DNA of 64,000 nucleotides from Terracoccus sp. 273MFTsu3.1 (GTDB lineage: Bacteria; Actinomycetota; Actinomycetes; Actinomycetales; Dermatophilaceae): contig NZ_KB911824.1 in the NCBI RefSeq assembly GCF_000383675.1, positions 1 to 64,000 on the forward strand. The letters are read 5' to 3'. The position numbers and the translations under genes are program-made. The notes beneath the pieces were generated by a model, which was given only the letters and a program-made list of their open reading frames with translations, did not search any database and had not been told where the DNA came from. Below, in pieces: positions 62,201 to 64,000 of the stretch. Each line of letters starts with the position of its first letter. The first letter of the stretch is position 1.

Positions 62201-62622
62201 AGGTCGGTGCCGGGCTCGGAGCCGCGCAGCGTCGGCAGGCCGGCCTCGCGGGCGGCGGCGATGGCGCGGGCCTTGTTGCCCGTGAGGTGCAGCACGGAGG
62301 CCGGGGGGCCGATGAAGGTGATGCCGGCGGCGTCGCACGCCTCGGCGAGAAGGGGGTTCTCCGACAGGAAGCCGTAGCCGGGATAGATCGCGTCGGCGCC
62401 GGCCTCGACGGCCTGGGCGACGATGGCCTCGTGGTCGAGGTAGGCGCGGACCGGGTGTCCCTCGTCGCCGATCTGGTAGGCCTCGTCGGCCTTGAGCCGG
62501 TGCTCGCTCTTGCGGTCCTCGTAGGGGAAGACGGCGACCGTGCGGGCGCCGAGCTCGGTGGCGGCCCGGAAGGCTCTGACGGCGATCTCGCCTCGGTTGG
62601 CGACGAGAACCTTGCGGAACAT
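59248..62622 (-). CDS. pyc: Pyruvate carboxylase
   Basis: A 1124-residue single-chain biotin enzyme that makes oxaloacetate from pyruvate, bicarbonate and ATP. Order: biotin carboxylase (FRKVLVANRGEIAVRAFRAA, KAVSGGGGRGMR, FIEMNPRIQVEHTVTEEVTD), carboxyltransferase (TFRDAHQSLLATRMRT, metal site later with HLHTHDTAGG), and a C-terminal biotinyl domain with EAMKMEA, where Lys1090 carries biotin. GGAGG lies just before ATG 62622. Length is normal. The gene converges with the HxlR-peroxiredoxin gene at an 11-bp gap. Confidence 0.97.
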   Translation of the reverse strand: MFRKVLVANRGEIAVRAFRAATELGARTVAVFPYEDRKSEHRLKADEAYQIGDEGHPVRAYLDHEAIVAQAVEAGADAIYPGYGFLSENPLLAEACDAAGITFIGPPASVLHLTGNKARAIAAAREAGLPTLRGSEPGTDLDALEAAAEEIGFPVFVKAVSGGGGRGMRRVEAREGLRDALEAAQREAESAFGDPTLYLEEAVVNPRHIEVQVLADSTGEVVHLYERDCSLQRRHQKVVEIAPAPNLDAATRESMCADAVEFARSIGYVNAGTVEFLLGEDGRYVFIEMNPRIQVEHTVTEEVTDIDLVVMQMQIASGDTFASMGLRQDDIRTKGFAMQCRITTEDPANGFRPDAGTITVYRSAGGSGVRLDGGTVFVGAEISAHFDSMLVKLTCRGMTFPIAVRRAQRALAEFRIRGVSTNIPFLEAVLGDPVFQEGLATTSFIDERPELLSARVSADRATKLLTYLADVTVNQPNGPVTTRVRPRTKLPRLPDAPLPRGARDRLVADGPAAFARALREANDVAVTDTTFRDAHQSLLATRMRTRDLLHVAAHVSHLTPQLLSMEAWGGATYDVALRFLAEDPWERLAALREAMPNIPLQMLLRGRNTVGYTPYPTAVTDAFVREAASTGLDIFRIFDSLNDVSQMRPAVEAVLETNTAVAEVALCYTGNLMSPGEKLYTLDYYLHLAEQIVDTGAHVLAIKDMAGLLRAPAAARLVRALRERFDLPVHLHTHDTAGGQIGTLLAAIDAGVDAVDAATATMAGTTSQPSLSALVAATDDTDRPTGLDIENVFALEPYWEAVRHLYRPFESGLDSPTGRVYFHEIPGGQLSNLRQQAIALGLGDRFEAIEDMYAAANRILGNVVKVTPSSKVVGDLALALVGAGADPKDFEDDPQRYDIPDSVIGFLNGELGDPPGGWPEPFRTKALAGRQSKPRLTELTPEQEQALVDAPRRTLNELLFPGPTKEFETSRESYGDLSVLGTVEFLHGLEAGEEYEVEIEPGKRLILGVQSIGEADSKGMRTVMCTLNGQFRPITVRDRSVEADVKSAEKADVGVAGQVAAPFAGVVTLAVSEGDTVEAGGVVATIEAMKMEANITSPTGGTVSRVAIGAHQQVEGGDLLVVIG

Positions 62623-62798
62623 CGGACCTCCAGGGTGCCGGGGGCGACGGGTGTGGTCCGCGTCGACCACGGTCGGCAGCCTAGTGGCGGGCCCGTCGCT
62701 CCCGAGAGGGGTGTTCCCATCCGAGACGGGAATGGCTTGGACCGCCCGAGCGTTCCTCCTGCATACTGTGGACTCCACCTCGGTGGGACGCAGAGCAG

Positions 62799-62827
62799 CT
62801 TGACAAGTGAACAGCGTGACGTGGACA
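62799..62827 (+). promoter_or_regulatory. Candidate ssrA promoter
   Basis: A perfect -35 TTGACA (62799-62804) is followed 17 bp later by TGGACA (62822-62827), a poor -10, 8 nt before the mature tmRNA 5' end. An upstream TACTGT (62764-62769) is an alternative. The rest of the gap to pyc (62623-62798) shows nothing clear. Confidence 0.45.
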
Positions 62828-62835
62828 CCCCTCAT

Positions 62836-63202
62836 GGGGGTGATCGGTTTCGACGGTGGTCGACATGCCAGGGGAAGCGGGTCGAGGATGCAGGGTTATC
62901 TCGTAAACGCTCCTTGCAAAACCATAGGTGCCAATTCCAAGCGCACCGACTTCGCCCTCGCCGCCTGAGCGAGCCTCGAAGTCTGTCAGCCTGAGCTAGT
63001 TTCCGACTCAGTGTCTGGCATCAGCTAGGAAACTTGCTGCGCAGTCATGTTGGGGGGCTGCGCGGGACTCTTACTCAACTGGGCCTGTCAGGGGACGTGT
63101 GCGTGCGAGCCCTGGGGCCGAGAAAAGCCATAGCGCACTGCACCCGGAGAAGCCCTGGTTTCTCGTCATCGGACGCGGGTTCAATTCCCGCCACCTCCAC
63201 CA
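62836..63202 (+). ncRNA. ssrA: Transfer-messenger RNA (tmRNA)
   Basis: About 367 nt. The 5' end GGGGGTGATCGGTTTCGACG and the 3' T-arm/acceptor GCGGGTTCAATTCCCGC then CACCTCCACCA form the tRNA-Ala-like domain; the 7-bp acceptor stem pairs with one G-U, and CCA is encoded. The tag frame starts at GCC 62930 and ends at TGA 62966-62968, giving ANSKRTDFALAA. It rescues stalled ribosomes with SmpB (53502). A hairpin follows at 63241. Confidence 0.97.
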
Positions 63203-63240
63203 CTCACGTGGTGGCCACGTCACGCTGTCGCTGACAAGCG

Positions 63241-63276
63241 CGAGGAGGGCGTCCCGTTCGCGGGACGCCCTCCTCG
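63241..63276. terminator. ssrA/trxA bidirectional terminator with TTCG loop
   Basis: A perfect 16-bp stem (63241-63256 with 63261-63276) closed by the stable tetraloop TTCG lies 38 bp after the tmRNA and 30 bp beyond the end of the convergent thioredoxin gene. Confidence 0.9.
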
Positions 63277-63306
63277 TCTGTGCCGTATGCCGTGTGGCCG
63301 GCCTCG

Positions 63307-63708
63307 TCAGGCCTGCTCGGTCTGGCCGCTCGGAGCGGCGCCGGCCGCCTCGGCCGCCATCTGCTCCTTGATCGGGGCCATGTCAAGGTTCTTGACCTGC
63401 TCGATGACGTCCTGGAGCGCGGACTGCGGCAGCGCACCGGGCTGGGCGAAGACGAGCACGCCTTCCTTGAAGGCCATCAGGGTCGGGATGGAGGTGATGT
63501 TCGCCGCCGACGCGAGGGACTGCTCGGCCTCGGTGTCGACCTTGCCGAACACGATGCCCTCGTTGTCACCGCTCTGCGAGGCGGCGTCGTAGACCGGGGC
63601 GAACTGTCGACACGGGCCGCACCAGGACGCCCAGAAGTCGACCAGGACGATGTCGTTGTCGAGAACGGTCTTCTCGAAGGACTGCGCGGTCAGGTCAGTG
63701 GTAGCCAT
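63307..63708 (-). CDS. trxA: Thioredoxin
   Basis: A 133-residue thioredoxin with the active site FWASWCGPC (Cys30, Cys33) and the cis-proline segment SIPTLMAF. The C-terminal 25 residues are an extra Ala/Gln-rich tail, so it is longer than E. coli Trx. It is a general cytoplasmic disulfide reductant and could reduce peroxiredoxin-like domains such as the one at 58394. GGGAGAG precedes ATG 63708. Confidence 0.95.
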   Translation of the reverse strand: MATTDLTAQSFEKTVLDNDIVLVDFWASWCGPCRQFAPVYDAASQSGDNEGIVFGKVDTEAEQSLASAANITSIPTLMAFKEGVLVFAQPGALPQSALQDVIEQVKNLDMAPIKEQMAAEAAGAAPSGQTEQA

Positions 63709-63747
63709 GTCTCTCCCAACGATCGGCGTGTGACGGGTATTCCGCCC

Positions 63748-64000
63748 TCAGCGCAGTGCCCAGGTGACAGTGACGGAGGCCCCGAGGTCGAGGTCACCCC
63801 CCTCGACGGGCATGCCGCCGGCGTCCATCGACGCCGCCATGAGCTTCATCTCGCGGCGCTGGACCGGGATGGCGCCCGCCTCGGCCACCCCGAGGACGGC
63901 GCCGAGCTCGGCGCCGGAGAGGGCGGCATACTGCTGCGCCTTGTCGCGGGCGTCGGCGAAGGCGGCGTCCCTGGCGCGCCGCAGCCCCTCGCTGCGGTCG
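63748..64000 (-). CDS. SIMPL (DUF541) domain protein, C-terminal part
   Basis: The 5' end lies beyond the window; 83 residues are visible. ARDAAFADARDKAQQYAALS, GAELGAVLGVAEAG and the end ASVTVTWALR are typical of the C-terminal half of SIMPL-domain proteins, which are usually exported or periplasm-facing and of uncertain function. The stop is 39 bp upstream of trxA on the same strand, so the two may be co-transcribed. Confidence 0.85.
   Translation of the reverse strand, partial: DRSEGLRRARDAAFADARDKAQQYAALSGAELGAVLGVAEAGAIPVQRREMKLMAASMDAGGMPVEGGDLDLGASVTVTWALR

Noticed and set aside
58501-62994. A 1497-codon open frame antisense to pyruvate carboxylase, and similar long frames opposite the amidase, FG-GAP and FtsEX/M23 genes (12499-15153, 27040-29736, 49706-53473).
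   Set aside because: High-GC coding DNA with GC-rich third positions gives long antisense open frames. These products are Arg/Gly/Val/Asp-rich with no family motifs, while the opposite strand encodes clear proteins.
4731-63931. GTATGCC as a KOPS- or Chi-like polar motif.
   Set aside because: The two orientations occur in nearly equal numbers (16 and 14) and are interspersed, so no strand polarity is seen within this window.

Overview
The window is chromosomal DNA from a high-GC Gram-positive actinobacterium. The evidence is GC-ending codons almost throughout, frequent GTG starts, many apparently leaderless genes, F420-type (Ddn-like) and TIGR03089 proteins, and the order prfB - ftsE - ftsX - M23 peptidase - smpB. 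The tmRNA tag reads ANSKRTDFALAA. Overall gene style suggests Micrococcales, possibly Intrasporangiaceae (Janibacter/Knoellia-like); this placement is inference. I see no rRNA, tRNA, CRISPR array, insertion sequence or prophage. No gene-free stretch exceeds 300 bases.

Layout: 1-503 is the tail of a DUF222/HNH protein. 578-1741 is an acyl-CoA dehydrogenase, converging on a large membrane protein (1716-3734). 3898-12043 is a teichoic-acid-like cluster, all on the plus strand: GT2 transferase, CDP-glycerol glycerophosphotransferase-like protein, TagG/TagH exporter, two CDP-alcohol phosphatidyltransferases, another glycosyltransferase and the glycerol-3-phosphate cytidylyltransferase TagD. Next come a secreted amidase-SpoIID-FG-GAP protein, the two subunits of a 3-oxoacid CoA-transferase and a secreted peptidase with five peptidoglycan-binding repeats. 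19054-25147 holds more envelope genes, including an LCP ligase that could attach teichoic acid to peptidoglycan, a GT2, a DUF2304 protein, a GT4 fused to a methyltransferase-like domain, and an LPG-synthase-type membrane protein.

25181-35364 is mixed: a Ddn-like F420 protein, DUF3105, an AlkA-like glycosylase, a secreted PD40/FG-GAP protein, a Tat-exported PhoX phosphatase with a candidate PHO box, a GT1 transferase, an unknown protein and a tandem hotdog thioesterase. A 1426-residue FHA-FtsK/SpoIIIE (EccC/EssC-like) ATPase stands divergent from a compact Tad pilus operon (39925-44745). Small secreted proteins follow.

48008-53975 is a conserved division and translation block. FtsEX is followed directly by its probable partner, a coiled-coil M23 hydrolase, then by SmpB; SmpB's RNA partner ssrA lies 8.9 kb downstream. 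The right end carries DUF2207, an MFS exporter divergent from an unusual HxlR-peroxiredoxin fusion, pyruvate carboxylase, tmRNA, thioredoxin and a SIMPL-domain gene cut by the window edge.

The most unusual signals are the HxlR-peroxiredoxin fusion, about 30 copies of the heptamer GTATGCC on both strands, the teichoic-acid cluster with a Asp-to-His change in one CDP-alcohol transferase, and the solitary T7SS-type ATPase beside the Tad locus.
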